From contig NZ_CP020038.1 in assembly GCF_002157225.2 (NCBI RefSeq), positions 4,060,501 to 4,124,500 on the forward strand: 64,000 bases of DNA, given 5' to 3'. The notes under the pieces were generated by a model that saw only the letters and a list, made by a program, of their open reading frames with translations, did no database searches and was not told the DNA's origin. Each line of letters starts with the position of its first letter. Position 1 is the stretch's first letter. The position numbers and the translations under genes were made by a program. Below are positions 46,959 to 56,372 of this stretch, piece by piece. The DNA is from Agarilytica rhodophyticola (GTDB lineage: Bacteria; Pseudomonadota; Gammaproteobacteria; Pseudomonadales; Cellvibrionaceae).

Positions 46959-48947
46959 ATGAGTTTTTTTCTATCAAAAGTGCGCGAAAATTCCATTGAA
47001 ATAGTATGCGCAAAGTTTGGCTGTGTTATTAAAAAAACTAGCTTGATGTGCTGCGTTCTTACTATAGCCGCATGTGGTGGATCACAAGAAGCTTCGGAAG
47101 GTGGCTCAAGTTTATTTAGTCCGCCCTTGCCCGCCCCGACATCTCCAGCAACGCCATCTCCGGGTACAGGTGCGCCGGCGAACCCTCAACCTTCGGCCAC
47201 ACCGCAATCGACACCTGCGCCACCACCTTCACCCGCGCCATCGTCTTCACCAATACCATCGCCCTCGGCCACCCCGATACCAAGAGATTTGAATATTATT
47301 GGCTCTAATGCAGACGCCGCACGCTTTTTAGCTTTTGCTGCATTTGGTGGATCACAGGAAGAAATACAGCAGCTGGTTGGCCGAGATGCCGCCGATTGGT
47401 TGCGAGAGGAAATGGATAAACCTGCGACTTTATTGTCTCCTATCATTGTTTCTCATCGAGCTAATGGCGGCAATTTCTTTGCGCCCTACACACGCTTTAT
47501 GAACACGCAATTAATCCGCACGCTGTTTGAAAACGATGATCAACTGCGCACCAGAATGACCTTAGCTCTGTCTCAGATATTAGTAGTGGGCAATGAAACT
47601 ATCACCAACAACTTTGCGCCATTACGCGGTTTACAATATGTAGATGTCCTGACTGCAAATGCCTTTGGTAATTACCGCAAACTCATCGAGGATGTCACAT
47701 TCTCTCCGGCCATGGCTGAATGGTTAAGTTATATCAATAACGACCGTGGCGACCCAGCTTCAGGCAGAATGCCCGATGAAAACTATGCCCGTGAACTGTT
47801 GCAGCTTTTCACAATAGGTTTGGTCGAGCTTAATACCGATGGTACAGCCGTCACGCGCGCCAATGGACAAAATATTGAACTCTATAACAATCAAGATATT
47901 GTTAATCTCGCACGAGTATTTACAGGTTTTTCTTACCAGGGAAGAAGGTTCGGTGCTAACGCTACCGCATCCAATCGAGGTCTCCCTCTTGAAATATATG
48001 ACAGTAACCATTCGTCGTTAGAAAAGAATTTCCTCAATGTACGCATACCAGCCAATACGTCAGGGCTCGACTCCCTCAACATGGCATTGGACGGTATTTT
48101 CGCACACCCGAATGTCGGGCCGTTTATCTGTCGCCAGCTGATTCAGCGCTTTACTGCCAGCAACCCTGCCCCAGACTATGTCAGACGAGTCGTTAGCGCC
48201 TTTGATGACGGACGCTATACATCAGCCAATGGCACTCGATTTGGCAACGGGCAACGTGGTGACCTTGAGGCCACATTAGCCGCGATATTGCTCGACCAGA
48301 GTATTTTTAGCGACCCTAGCAGCCAGACTGTTTCAAGCGGCAAAATACAAGAACCCCTATTGAGTTTTGCTCGCTGGGTGCGCACTTTTAAAGTCGCTAA
48401 TCTCGATCAGGCTGTGCGTATATATCGTCTCTTTAATACCGGCGATGTGGGCAGTTTACAGATGCGTTATTTTGGCTCGCCATCAGTCTTCAATTTTTAT
48501 CGCCCAGGTTATGTCGCACCTCAATCTCAATCTGGAGGACGCAGTTTGACTGCACCAGAATTTCAAATATTCGATACCACTTTTTTCTTTGGCTACGCTA
48601 ACTTTATGACAGATTTTGTCTATGAAGACTTATCGATCATTAGAGACTGCCCTCCAGATAGTCGCTTCAACGGCGTCAACCCTTGTGTGCCTAACGGGCC
48701 TGCTTTTAATCCTGACTATAGCCGGGAAATTGCTTTGGCTAATGACCCTCTCGCTCTAGTGGATCATCTCGATACCCTACTTACGGGTGACCGGATGTTA
48801 TCTCAAACACGCAGCGCCATTGTCGAAGCGGTAGAAAGTATCGACCTAAATCTTGGCAGTAGTTCCGAAGCTCGACAACGTGAGCAGCGGGCTAAAACTG
48901 CAATATTTATGGCCATCTCCAGCCCCTCATTCATCGTGGTTCAATAG
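46959..48947 (+). CDS. DUF1800 lipoprotein
   Basis: From ATG 46959 the product has 662 residues; GTG 46947 is also open. A hydrophobic stretch with lipobox LTIAACGG lies about 35 residues in, giving an unusually long n-region. A linker of about 50 residues is mostly Pro, Ser, Thr and Ala, followed by the DUF1800 domain: RFLAFAAFGGSQEEIQQLVG, RMTLALSQILVV, YARELLQLFTIGL and the region near FICRQLIQRFTASNP. DUF1800 proteins are paired with DUF1501 proteins in many marine bacteria. Their biochemical role is unknown. It is the first gene of a two-gene operon. Confidence 0.85.
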   Translation: MSFFLSKVRENSIEIVCAKFGCVIKKTSLMCCVLTIAACGGSQEASEGGSSLFSPPLPAPTSPATPSPGTGAPANPQPSATPQSTPAPPPSPAPSSSPIPSPSATPIPRDLNIIGSNADAARFLAFAAFGGSQEEIQQLVGRDAADWLREEMDKPATLLSPIIVSHRANGGNFFAPYTRFMNTQLIRTLFENDDQLRTRMTLALSQILVVGNETITNNFAPLRGLQYVDVLTANAFGNYRKLIEDVTFSPAMAEWLSYINNDRGDPASGRMPDENYARELLQLFTIGLVELNTDGTAVTRANGQNIELYNNQDIVNLARVFTGFSYQGRRFGANATASNRGLPLEIYDSNHSSLEKNFLNVRIPANTSGLDSLNMALDGIFAHPNVGPFICRQLIQRFTASNPAPDYVRRVVSAFDDGRYTSANGTRFGNGQRGDLEATLAAILLDQSIFSDPSSQTVSSGKIQEPLLSFARWVRTFKVANLDQAVRIYRLFNTGDVGSLQMRYFGSPSVFNFYRPGYVAPQSQSGGRSLTAPEFQIFDTTFFFGYANFMTDFVYEDLSIIRDCPPDSRFNGVNPCVPNGPAFNPDYSREIALANDPLALVDHLDTLLTGDRMLSQTRSAIVEAVESIDLNLGSSSEARQREQRAKTAIFMAISSPSFIVVQ

Positions 48948-48966
48948 TTCTAAGAGGTAAAATACA

Positions 48967-50397
48967 ATGACGATAAGTCGTAGAAAGTTTATTAAAGGAA
49001 TGGGGGCTTGTGCCCTTACCACGGGTTTGTTCAACAGTGTTATAAGCCGCCCTACTATCGCAGCCACAGCCAGTGGTGACTATCGCGCCCTGGTATGTCT
49101 TTTTTTCCTAGGGGGGCTCGATAATAATGACACCATTATCCATCGAGACGAGGCGTCCTATAATCGCTTAGCCAATGCTCGAAAAGGTATTTTTCGTGCT
49201 TATGGTGTAGGGGATAGCTCCGGTAATTCGTCACGAGAAAGACGAAACCTACTGCCCATAGAACCCATCAACACTGGGGCTTTAGCCGGTCGACAATATG
49301 GTCTGCCCAGAGAATTAGCGCCCCTACATGAGATGTTTAATAATGAAGAATTAGCCATTGTTGGCAGTGTTGGCCCGCTTATGAGCTCCAACACTAATCG
49401 CACCACTTTTGCCAATGGCAGTGTTGCGATACCTCCACGATTATTTTCCCACAATGACCAGCAGAACTATTGGCAAGGACTCGCTGTTGAAGGCGCGACT
49501 ATGGGTTGGGGAGGACGATTTATCGATGAGTTGCTCGCCTCCCCTACCACTATCGATCCTCGCTATGCCGCCATTATTACCTCTAGTACCAGCTTGTTTT
49601 TAAATGGCTCTAGAGTCAATCCGTTCCGTGTTACACCCAATGGTCCTCTGCCACTGGACATCGTCAATAGCGGCGTCATTCGCGGTGGTTCTGAAACACG
49701 AGACACTCGTGAACTTGTCAGACGATTTTTGGAGCGTCGAGATTTTGGTGCTAACAACCTATACCAACAAGATTTAACTGGTTTTAGAGCACAAGCGATC
49801 GAAAATGCTAACATAGCCTCAGCCGCTTATGCTGCTGCACCGGATATTCGAACCCAATTTCCAAGAACAGGAATAGGTCAGCAATTGCGTGGAGTAGCCA
49901 ACGCAATACAAGCTCGTGGTGGTTTGGGCGTGGAAAGACAAATGTTTTTCTCGGCACGTGGTGGCTTCGATACACATGCATCTCAAGCAGACCAGGTACC
50001 TAATTTACAAAGTGAGATCGCCGAAGCTATAAAAGCATTCCGCGATGCCATGGTTGAAATTGGTATGTGGGATAAAGTTACTTTATTTACTGCGTCAGAT
50101 TTTGGTCGCAGCATGGTTGAAAACGGAGACGGCACCGATCATGGTTGGGGGAGTCACCATTTTGTTGCCGGTGGTTCAGTGCGTGGCAAGCGAATATTTG
50201 GCAGTCTCCCTTCTGCGGATATTAGCAGCCAAGAATATACCGAATCGCGAGGCCGTTTAATTCCTAAAGTTTCCATAGAAGAATATGGCGCAACTTTTGG
50301 CCGCTGGCTGGGGTTAAATGATACACAAGTTAACGGTGTATTACCCAACTTACAGAGTCTCTCTGGAGGTAGGAACCTCGATATGCTGAGGTCTTAG
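48967..50397 (+). CDS. DUF1501 exported protein
   Basis: This has 476 residues with a Tat signal (SRRKFIKGMGACALTTGLF), then the DUF1501 domain: LVCLFFLGGLDNNDTII, SHNDQQNYWQGL, GFDTHASQADQVP, TASDFGRSMVENGDGTDHGW and HHFVAGGSVRGKRIFG. These Asp/His-rich motifs place it in the alkaline-phosphatase/sulfatase-like fold, suggesting a metal-dependent hydrolase. The substrate is unknown. AGAGGT lies before the ATG, 19 nt after the DUF1800 stop. Confidence 0.87.
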   Translation: MTISRRKFIKGMGACALTTGLFNSVISRPTIAATASGDYRALVCLFFLGGLDNNDTIIHRDEASYNRLANARKGIFRAYGVGDSSGNSSRERRNLLPIEPINTGALAGRQYGLPRELAPLHEMFNNEELAIVGSVGPLMSSNTNRTTFANGSVAIPPRLFSHNDQQNYWQGLAVEGATMGWGGRFIDELLASPTTIDPRYAAIITSSTSLFLNGSRVNPFRVTPNGPLPLDIVNSGVIRGGSETRDTRELVRRFLERRDFGANNLYQQDLTGFRAQAIENANIASAAYAAAPDIRTQFPRTGIGQQLRGVANAIQARGGLGVERQMFFSARGGFDTHASQADQVPNLQSEIAEAIKAFRDAMVEIGMWDKVTLFTASDFGRSMVENGDGTDHGWGSHHFVAGGSVRGKRIFGSLPSADISSQEYTESRGRLIPKVSIEEYGATFGRWLGLNDTQVNGVLPNLQSLSGGRNLDMLRS

Positions 50398-50417
50398 GAA
50401 TACCGAAACGAATATAA

Positions 50418-50450
50418 GTAGAGCTTGTAATTGTTTATTACAAGCTCTAC
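50418..50450. terminator. Bidirectional hairpin terminator
   Basis: A perfect 14-bp stem, GTAGAGCTTGTAAT / ATTACAAGCTCTAC, with a 5-nt loop is followed by GTTTGACTTATTT. It lies between the convergent DUF1501 and LysR genes, 20 nt after the DUF1501 stop. Confidence 0.8.
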
Positions 50451-50475
50451 GTTTGACTTATTTACAAATAGCACA

Positions 50476-51336
50476 TTAAAAAACTTCACTAAACATTGTA
50501 AAAAACCATTGTGTTATTGAACTATCCTGAGTATCCAAATTTTTTAATAAGGTTATATCTACATATTTAATCACTGGTAGATGTTCTACATGAAAAGCGC
50601 TTACATCCTCAGATAACGTAGCAATATGCTCAGGAACAATTGCCCAACCGACACCTTTTGAAACAAATGAACTTATCCCATAATAATTATCTACGTACCA
50701 ATAGTTGTTTGAAATAACTTCTGCTGAGGAATAATTCATGTTGTCTAGAATTACGAGCTGCCGATACTTCTTAAGCGCATTAATATTATCCCAACACGAA
50801 GTAAGTGGATGGTCTTTACAAATAATTAGGCGCTGCTCAAATCTAGAAATTGTCCTTCGCTCTATATTTGGCGGTAATATATTAAGTCCGAAAGAAAGTC
50901 CAACATCCGCTTCATGTTGATCGATCCAATGACTAATATCTCCTAATGAGCCTGTCTTGATACTGAGCCTCGCATTGGGATACGCTTGCGCAAACTCACT
51001 AAATACCTGCTCACATTTATCTGTTGGTAGGGCTTCATCTAAAGCAACCACGAAAGATATTTGTTGGCGTGTAGCATGCAAAGCTGCGTTGTTTTGAAAC
51101 GTATTGCACCTATCAAGAATTTTTATGGCTTCTTTGTACAGCTGATCCCCCGCTGACGTCAGTACCGGTTTATAAGCCTCTCGAGAGAAGAGACTTACAC
51201 CTAAATCTGTTTCTAAATCGGATATTGCTGTGCTCACTTTTGACTGAGAACATCGCAATAGCCTTGCGGCAGCAGAAAACGACCCCGCCTGCGCACAATT
51301 GACAAAAATATTTAGTTGGTCAAGCGTCCAATTCAT
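50476..51336 (-). CDS. LysR-family transcriptional regulator
   Basis: From ATG 51336 the product has 286 residues, a normal LysR length. The N-terminal winged HTH is MNWTLDQLNIFVNCAQAGSF followed by SAAARLLRCSQSKVSTAISDLE. The effector domain follows (SFVVALDEALPTDKCEQVF, GVGWAIVPEHIA). The open frame continues 66 codons further upstream but that part lacks family features and would overlap the divergent gene's promoter. It is divergent from the amidohydrolase at 51510 and most likely controls it. Confidence 0.88.
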   Translation of the reverse strand: MNWTLDQLNIFVNCAQAGSFSAAARLLRCSQSKVSTAISDLETDLGVSLFSREAYKPVLTSAGDQLYKEAIKILDRCNTFQNNAALHATRQQISFVVALDEALPTDKCEQVFSEFAQAYPNARLSIKTGSLGDISHWIDQHEADVGLSFGLNILPPNIERRTISRFEQRLIICKDHPLTSCWDNINALKKYRQLVILDNMNYSSAEVISNNYWYVDNYYGISSFVSKGVGWAIVPEHIATLSEDVSAFHVEHLPVIKYVDITLLKNLDTQDSSITQWFFTMFSEVF

Positions 51337-51509
51337 CTCGGTAGCTAGGTAATGTGTGAGTCTAACTCTATCATGATTTGCGATAGAGTTTAATTTGTTA
51401 GCCTTACCATCTTTTGAAATAATTTTCTCGAATTCCCCAAAAAGCGCGCTCATGACAGCGAATCGAGCTTGCTTGCTGAACATACACACACTTAACTCTG
51501 AGGTCTTCG

Positions 51510-53660
51510 ATGAAAAAGCTATTATTGTCGTCAATATGCACTATGGCGCTATCAGCAAATAGTTATGTAGCGGCTCAGGACACCTACATACACAAAGAAT
51601 CTAATGACGCAATTTACATCAACGGAAATATATATACCGGAGATATTAGCCGTCCATTTGCCCAAGCCGTGGTGATCAAAGACGGTAAGTTTATCTATGT
51701 AGGAGATAGAGATGTGGCAGTTACTTTTATGGCCCACTCGCCCATTAAAATAATAGATCTTAAAAATCAAACCGTTGTCCCAGGATTCTATGACAGCCAT
51801 ATTCACCCTATCCAAGCAGGTGAGCAAGAATTATTTCAGTGTACTCTTTCACCCCAAATGAATACCGAGGCAGTCATCAATAGGGTTGAAGAATGCGCAC
51901 AAGATCTTGGTGAAGATGAGTGGATCTATGGCTCTGGATGGGGGCCGGCGCTACTAGAAGACAAACCAAATAAAGAAGCCCTCGATAGGGTATCAGGTGG
52001 CAGGCCCGTTGTGCTGGTAGACTTTAGTTTCCATACAGTGTGGGCCAATAGCAGAGCCATGGAAGTGGTAGGCTTTAATAGTGAAACAATCGAACAGCTA
52101 AGTCAGTATGTACAGCTTGATCCAGATACCAAACAACCCAGTGGCATTTTCTACGAAGTAGCTGCTTTTAGATTTTTAGATGCAGTGCCAGCAGAGAGCG
52201 ATGAAAAGTTAAAACAAGCCGCAAGTTGGTCTCTAGAACAACTTAATCGCAATGGTTTTATCGGTATCAAAGATTCTCGGGTGGGTATAAATAATTACAA
52301 CGCTTGGAAGTCTCTCGATGATGCCGGTGAGCTTAGTGCCTATGTGGGCCTTTCATGGATATGGGATCCCAACAATTTTAACAGTTTTAAAGAAGCAAAA
52401 ACGCATTTTAAAAAGATGGTAAAACCAGGCACAGCTAATATTAAATCGAATTTTGCAAAAATATTTTTAGACGGCATACCCTCTTCAAAAACAGCAGCTC
52501 TTGTGGAACCATATGAACCCAGAGAGCACGGTGAACATGGCCACCTATCGCTAGAAAAAGACATGTATATTGATTCGTTAGTATGGCTGGACAAACAAGG
52601 TTATACCGTACAAACACATGCTGCGGGAGATCGAGCAGTAAGAGTTGTGCTTGACGCCGTCGATCTTGCGCAACAGCAAAACGGTTATTTAGGACTGCGA
52701 CACGAAGTCGCCCACGCATGTATTGTTAATCCAAACGATATAGAACGTTTTAATAAATTAGGTGTAGTCCCTAACTTCTCCCCTGTTTTTTGGTATCCCA
52801 ATTCAACAACCGACGGATTTAATGATTTAATTGGAGAACATCGCACCAAACAATTTTGTTTAATTAAGACACTGATGGATACCAAGCCTACCAGTGGCTC
52901 TGATTGGCCTGTATCAAGAGAAATTAATCCATGGTTTGCTATCGAAGCGATGATGACTAGACAAAACCCCGATGGATCCAGACCAGGTCAATACCTCGGT
53001 AAAGAACAAGCCATCACTTTAGAGGAAGCCATCGCAATCTACACAAAAAATGGGGCTGCGGCGCTTCGTATAGAAGATGTTAGTGGCTCAATAGAAGTGG
53101 GGAAAAACGCCGATATGGTCATTCTCAATCAAAATGTCTTTGAAATTCCACCAGCAGAGCTTAGTAACACAAAAGCCGTAAAGACGATATTTAAAGGAAA
53201 GGTTGTTTTTGATTCGACAACAAAGGATGAAATACCATCTCCCAATAAATGGTGTAAAGAAGATCTCAAAGGTAGTCTTAATACAATATTGCAATATGAT
53301 TTAACAACACCAAGAGGCTTAGTTCGAGCATATGTTGATGGCACCTACCGCGCTGACACCTGCTTACTTTCACAGCTTTTCCATAGCTCTGCAATCGTTG
53401 CTGGAGACCTTCCGGGAAATCAGATTTTTTCTAACGCAGAACCTTTTTTAAATGATATTGCCTCTAATCCCTCAATGGAATCACAAGGCATTGAATACAA
53501 GCATAGAATCAAGAATGTTCGAATGAAAGGCTCAGTAGCCAATGTCACTCTAAAAGAGCTTAATTTTTTCGGCCAAGGTGATGTAGTCAATTACCTAGGC
53601 TTAGTAAAAGTTGACGGCAAGTGGTTCATCGCCTCAAAACTATTTAGTTTTTATTTATAA
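51510..53660 (+). CDS. Exported YtcJ-like amidohydrolase with NTF2-like tail
   Basis: This has 716 residues with a signal peptide (1-23). Residues about 35-560 are a YtcJ-type amidohydrolase: VVPGFYDSHIHPI (HxH), FAKIFLDGIPS, TVQTHAAGDRAV, LRHEVAHACIV and TSGSDWPVSRE. Residues about 600-716 (GLVRAYVDGTYRADTCLLSQ, LFHSSAIVAGD, VNYLGLVKVDGKWFIASKLF) look like a lumazine-binding/SnoaL-type NTF2-like domain, an unusual addition. GAGGT precedes the ATG. The substrate is unknown. Divergent LysR control is likely. Confidence 0.85.
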   Translation: MKKLLLSSICTMALSANSYVAAQDTYIHKESNDAIYINGNIYTGDISRPFAQAVVIKDGKFIYVGDRDVAVTFMAHSPIKIIDLKNQTVVPGFYDSHIHPIQAGEQELFQCTLSPQMNTEAVINRVEECAQDLGEDEWIYGSGWGPALLEDKPNKEALDRVSGGRPVVLVDFSFHTVWANSRAMEVVGFNSETIEQLSQYVQLDPDTKQPSGIFYEVAAFRFLDAVPAESDEKLKQAASWSLEQLNRNGFIGIKDSRVGINNYNAWKSLDDAGELSAYVGLSWIWDPNNFNSFKEAKTHFKKMVKPGTANIKSNFAKIFLDGIPSSKTAALVEPYEPREHGEHGHLSLEKDMYIDSLVWLDKQGYTVQTHAAGDRAVRVVLDAVDLAQQQNGYLGLRHEVAHACIVNPNDIERFNKLGVVPNFSPVFWYPNSTTDGFNDLIGEHRTKQFCLIKTLMDTKPTSGSDWPVSREINPWFAIEAMMTRQNPDGSRPGQYLGKEQAITLEEAIAIYTKNGAAALRIEDVSGSIEVGKNADMVILNQNVFEIPPAELSNTKAVKTIFKGKVVFDSTTKDEIPSPNKWCKEDLKGSLNTILQYDLTTPRGLVRAYVDGTYRADTCLLSQLFHSSAIVAGDLPGNQIFSNAEPFLNDIASNPSMESQGIEYKHRIKNVRMKGSVANVTLKELNFFGQGDVVNYLGLVKVDGKWFIASKLFSFYL

Positions 53661-53696
53661 AGATTCTACAAAGTTAGAGCTAGCTGTTTGCCGTAA

Positions 53697-53732
53697 ATAA
53701 CCTTAGCTATTTAGCCGAGTAGCTAAGGTTAT
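53697..53732 (+). terminator. Hairpin after the YtcJ-like gene
   Basis: ATAACCTTAGCTA and TAGCTAAGGTTAT form a perfect 13-bp stem with a 10-nt loop, 37 nt past the stop. It is likely a terminator or 3'-end stabiliser. The U-tract is weak. Confidence 0.65.
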
Positions 53733-53843
53733 ATTAGGTGGTTAAGTTGAACCTATTGTGTGTATCGGGTTTGATTGAGATTTACCTAAGCTTTCTTTTA
53801 TTTAAACTAATAAAAAACTTATATTACAAGTAAAATCGAGAAA

Positions 53844-54281
53844 CTACATATGGAATGCATACTGGCCTAAACCGTCGAGTTTGATGGTAAATTCTCGCTG
53901 TAAACCTTCATAATAGTGCTTTGCATTAACTATCACTTCACGACAATCATCACCATCAACACAGCGAGGTAACTCAATATCATATTCAGGTAATACATTA
54001 ATTTCTTTAACACTGATGGAGTATGCAATTTCACCTTCTGAAGTCAGCCACTGCACATAGAGTTTTTCCTGACCAGCTTTGAATTGCGTAATGATAAAGC
54101 GAAAAGATCCATCGATACCTTTCTCTTGCCAACGCCCTCCTTGCCAAGAATTAAGAACCTCTTCGCCCAAAGTCTCAGGTCGAATAAAAGCCTCTCTACG
54201 ATTCCAATCTTCAGTCGCTTTCGGCTCTGCCGCTACACATGCAGAAAACATAATTAATGCAGGGAAAATAGTTTTTATCAT
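53844..54281 (-). CDS. Small secreted protein, unknown function
   Basis: The 145-residue protein has a short signal peptide (MIKTIFPALIMFSACVAAEP; the Cys could make it a lipoprotein). The mature part looks beta-rich: GSFRFIITQFKAGQEKLYVQ, WLTSEGEIAYSISV. It has two close Cys in LPRCVDGDDCREV that could form a disulfide. I recognise no family. It is alone, 106 nt upstream (in map terms) of phaZ and in the same direction. Confidence 0.6.
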   Translation of the reverse strand: MIKTIFPALIMFSACVAAEPKATEDWNRREAFIRPETLGEEVLNSWQGGRWQEKGIDGSFRFIITQFKAGQEKLYVQWLTSEGEIAYSISVKEINVLPEYDIELPRCVDGDDCREVIVNAKHYYEGLQREFTIKLDGLGQYAFHM

Positions 54282-54387
54282 AATTATTCAGCTCTCCGTA
54301 CTGAGGCCTGCCAACAGGCCATGAGAAACACGTCTATAGGTAGAGTCAAGACACATATCATTTTTAAGTGGCTCGACTCCAGAACCC

Positions 54388-55689
54388 TCATTCAGTTAAA
54401 TGAGGATTTTCATTTTGGTAGTCTCGCTCTTTTTTAGCATTAAAATATTGCCGCATGAATTCTCTCATACGCGGCTGTATTTCTGTCCTAAAACGTGTGC
54501 CACTGAACACCCCATAGTGGCCAACACCTGGCTGTACATAGTCAATATGCATATTATCGGGTATACCACTACACAAAGTATGGGCCGCTTGGGTTTGCCC
54601 AATCCCAGAAATATCGTCTTTCTCCCCTTCTACCGTCATCAATGCCACGTTTTTAATAGCTTCAGGCTTAATGAGTCGGCCTTGATGTTCAAATGTCCCC
54701 TCTGGCAACTTATGCTCTTGGAAAACATCAAGGATAGTTTGTAAATAAAACTCTTCGGTTAAGTCTAAAACGGCCAAATACTCGTTATAAAATTCTTCAT
54801 GGCGTTTGACACTGTCACAATCCCCTTGCACCAGATGCTCAAAATATTCTTTATGAGCAGTCACGTGACGATCCTGGTTCATGGTGATAAAACCACCTAA
54901 CTGAAGAAAGCCCGGATAAACACGGCGCATCCAACCTTTGTTAGGCCATGGCACAGAGTAGATAACATTTTCTTTAAACCAATCGTAACTGCGCTCTTGA
55001 GCCAAACGATTAGGTACCGTGGGCGACAGGCGCGTATCAATTGGCGATCCCATAAAAGTCATAGTAGCGGGCAAATAGTCTGCTTTATCCTCAGCCAAGC
55101 GTGCAATGGCCGCAAGTACCGGAGGCCCTGGTTGGCAGATACCCACCACGTGAGCGTCAGGTCCAATGACGCGCAAAATTTCCATGACATAATCAATATA
55201 GGTATTGAGATCGAACTTGCCTTTGCTGACAGGCACCTGCCTGGCATCGGCCCAGTCGGTGATATAAACTTCGTGCTCAGGCAAAAAAGCTTCTACAGTG
55301 CCGCGCAACAATGTTGCATAATGGCCGGATAGCGGCGCGATAATCACTACTCGTGGATCGGCTTTATCCTTCCCAAGAGCAGCTTTTCTAGTGTTGTGAT
55401 CTCGCTGAAAATGTAATAAGCGACAAAAAGGTTTGCGCCACACTTCTCGTTCGCGGATCGGGATGGCACAGCCATTAATTGAGGTTTCGTTCAACCGCCA
55501 TGCAGGCTTTTCATAGCGCCTTGTCATGGCTTCAAACAGATCGCAGGCGGCGCTGATATTGCGTCCTGCTAATGTATAAGAAAGAGGGTTATAGGGAGAC
55601 TCATAAAGACGCTTATTTAAATCGACTAGTTGTCTTAGAGGACCTACCGCTGCATGGTTTAACTCATATGCGTGATATAGCATAAACAC
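54388..55689 (-). CDS. phaZ: Intracellular polyhydroxyalkanoate depolymerase
   Basis: This has 433 residues of the intracellular PhaZ family, which mobilises PHB granules. The N-terminus MLYHAYELNHAAVGPLRQLV is diagnostic (the true start may be the Met at codon 3). The nucleophile is the Cys in VVGICQPGPP, as in Cupriavidus PhaZ1, in place of the serine of extracellular enzymes. The PHB_depo_C region has VEGEKDDISGIGQTQAAH with the catalytic Asp and GVGHYGVFSG with the His. No phaC or phaA/B genes are in the window. It interrupts the place where ccmH would follow ccmG. Confidence 0.93.
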   Translation of the reverse strand: MFMLYHAYELNHAAVGPLRQLVDLNKRLYESPYNPLSYTLAGRNISAACDLFEAMTRRYEKPAWRLNETSINGCAIPIREREVWRKPFCRLLHFQRDHNTRKAALGKDKADPRVVIIAPLSGHYATLLRGTVEAFLPEHEVYITDWADARQVPVSKGKFDLNTYIDYVMEILRVIGPDAHVVGICQPGPPVLAAIARLAEDKADYLPATMTFMGSPIDTRLSPTVPNRLAQERSYDWFKENVIYSVPWPNKGWMRRVYPGFLQLGGFITMNQDRHVTAHKEYFEHLVQGDCDSVKRHEEFYNEYLAVLDLTEEFYLQTILDVFQEHKLPEGTFEHQGRLIKPEAIKNVALMTVEGEKDDISGIGQTQAAHTLCSGIPDNMHIDYVQPGVGHYGVFSGTRFRTEIQPRMREFMRQYFNAKKERDYQNENPHLTE

Positions 55690-55850
55690 TCCTAATTTCG
55701 ATCAAGCTGCCTTCAGAGAATAATAGCACACACATGCTGCACCGCGTCAAACAACTGAACAATTTGGCATATTAAATTCAATATACTCTAATATTAGGAG
55801 CATATAAAACACTTGTTTGTAACATATGCGCAAAAATTGGGTGTGCAGTT

Positions 55851-56369
55851 CTACAGAGTGCTATAAATTGGTGCCAATTTCTCCTTCCAAACACGATCAT
55901 TGACGTCTCCAGCGTGGCGATAGCGAATGACACCCTTACTATCAACAATGAAGGTCTCTGGGGCGCCATAAACGCCTAAACTCAACCCCATACGCCCTTC
56001 TGTATCCACAATATTCACACTATAAGGATCACCTAAACGCTCAAGCCAGACCAAAGCTTTATCGGTCTCGTCTTTATAGTTTAGACCAACAATTTTGACA
56101 CCTCGCTCAGCAAGTTTGACAAGATAAGGATGTTCATGGATACAGGTTGGACACCAAGTTGCCCAAACATTCAACAAGAAGGGCTGGCCAAGCAACTCTT
56201 CTCGCTCTACCACTCGTTCTTGTTTCAACGCAGGCAAACTCACTTTTGGCAAAGGCTTACCAATCAGCGCTGAAGGAACGTTATTCGGGTCTAAGCTTAA
56301 GCCTCGCCAGAGAAAGATAGATATTACGACGAAAACTATAAGTGGTATAAATAACTTAAATCGGTTCAC
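55851..56369 (-). CDS. ccmG: Cytochrome c maturation thioredoxin CcmG (DsbE)
   Basis: The 172-residue protein has one N-terminal membrane anchor (LFIPLIVFVVISIFLW). The periplasmic thioredoxin domain carries the WCPTC redox motif (WATWCPTCIHEHPYL) and the cis-Pro region YGAPETFIVD. It keeps apocytochrome cysteines or the heme-handling partners reduced. It is 3 nt after ccmF and is the last ccm gene present here. Confidence 0.95.
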   Translation of the reverse strand: MNRFKLFIPLIVFVVISIFLWRGLSLDPNNVPSALIGKPLPKVSLPALKQERVVEREELLGQPFLLNVWATWCPTCIHEHPYLVKLAERGVKIVGLNYKDETDKALVWLERLGDPYSVNIVDTEGRMGLSLGVYGAPETFIVDSKGVIRYRHAGDVNDRVWKEKLAPIYSTL

Positions 56370-56372
56370 ATA

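Noticed and set aside
51337..51534. N-terminal extension of the LysR gene to 51534
   Set aside because: The extra 66 codons precede the HTH, are unlike the family, and would run through the divergent promoter into the neighbouring gene's start.
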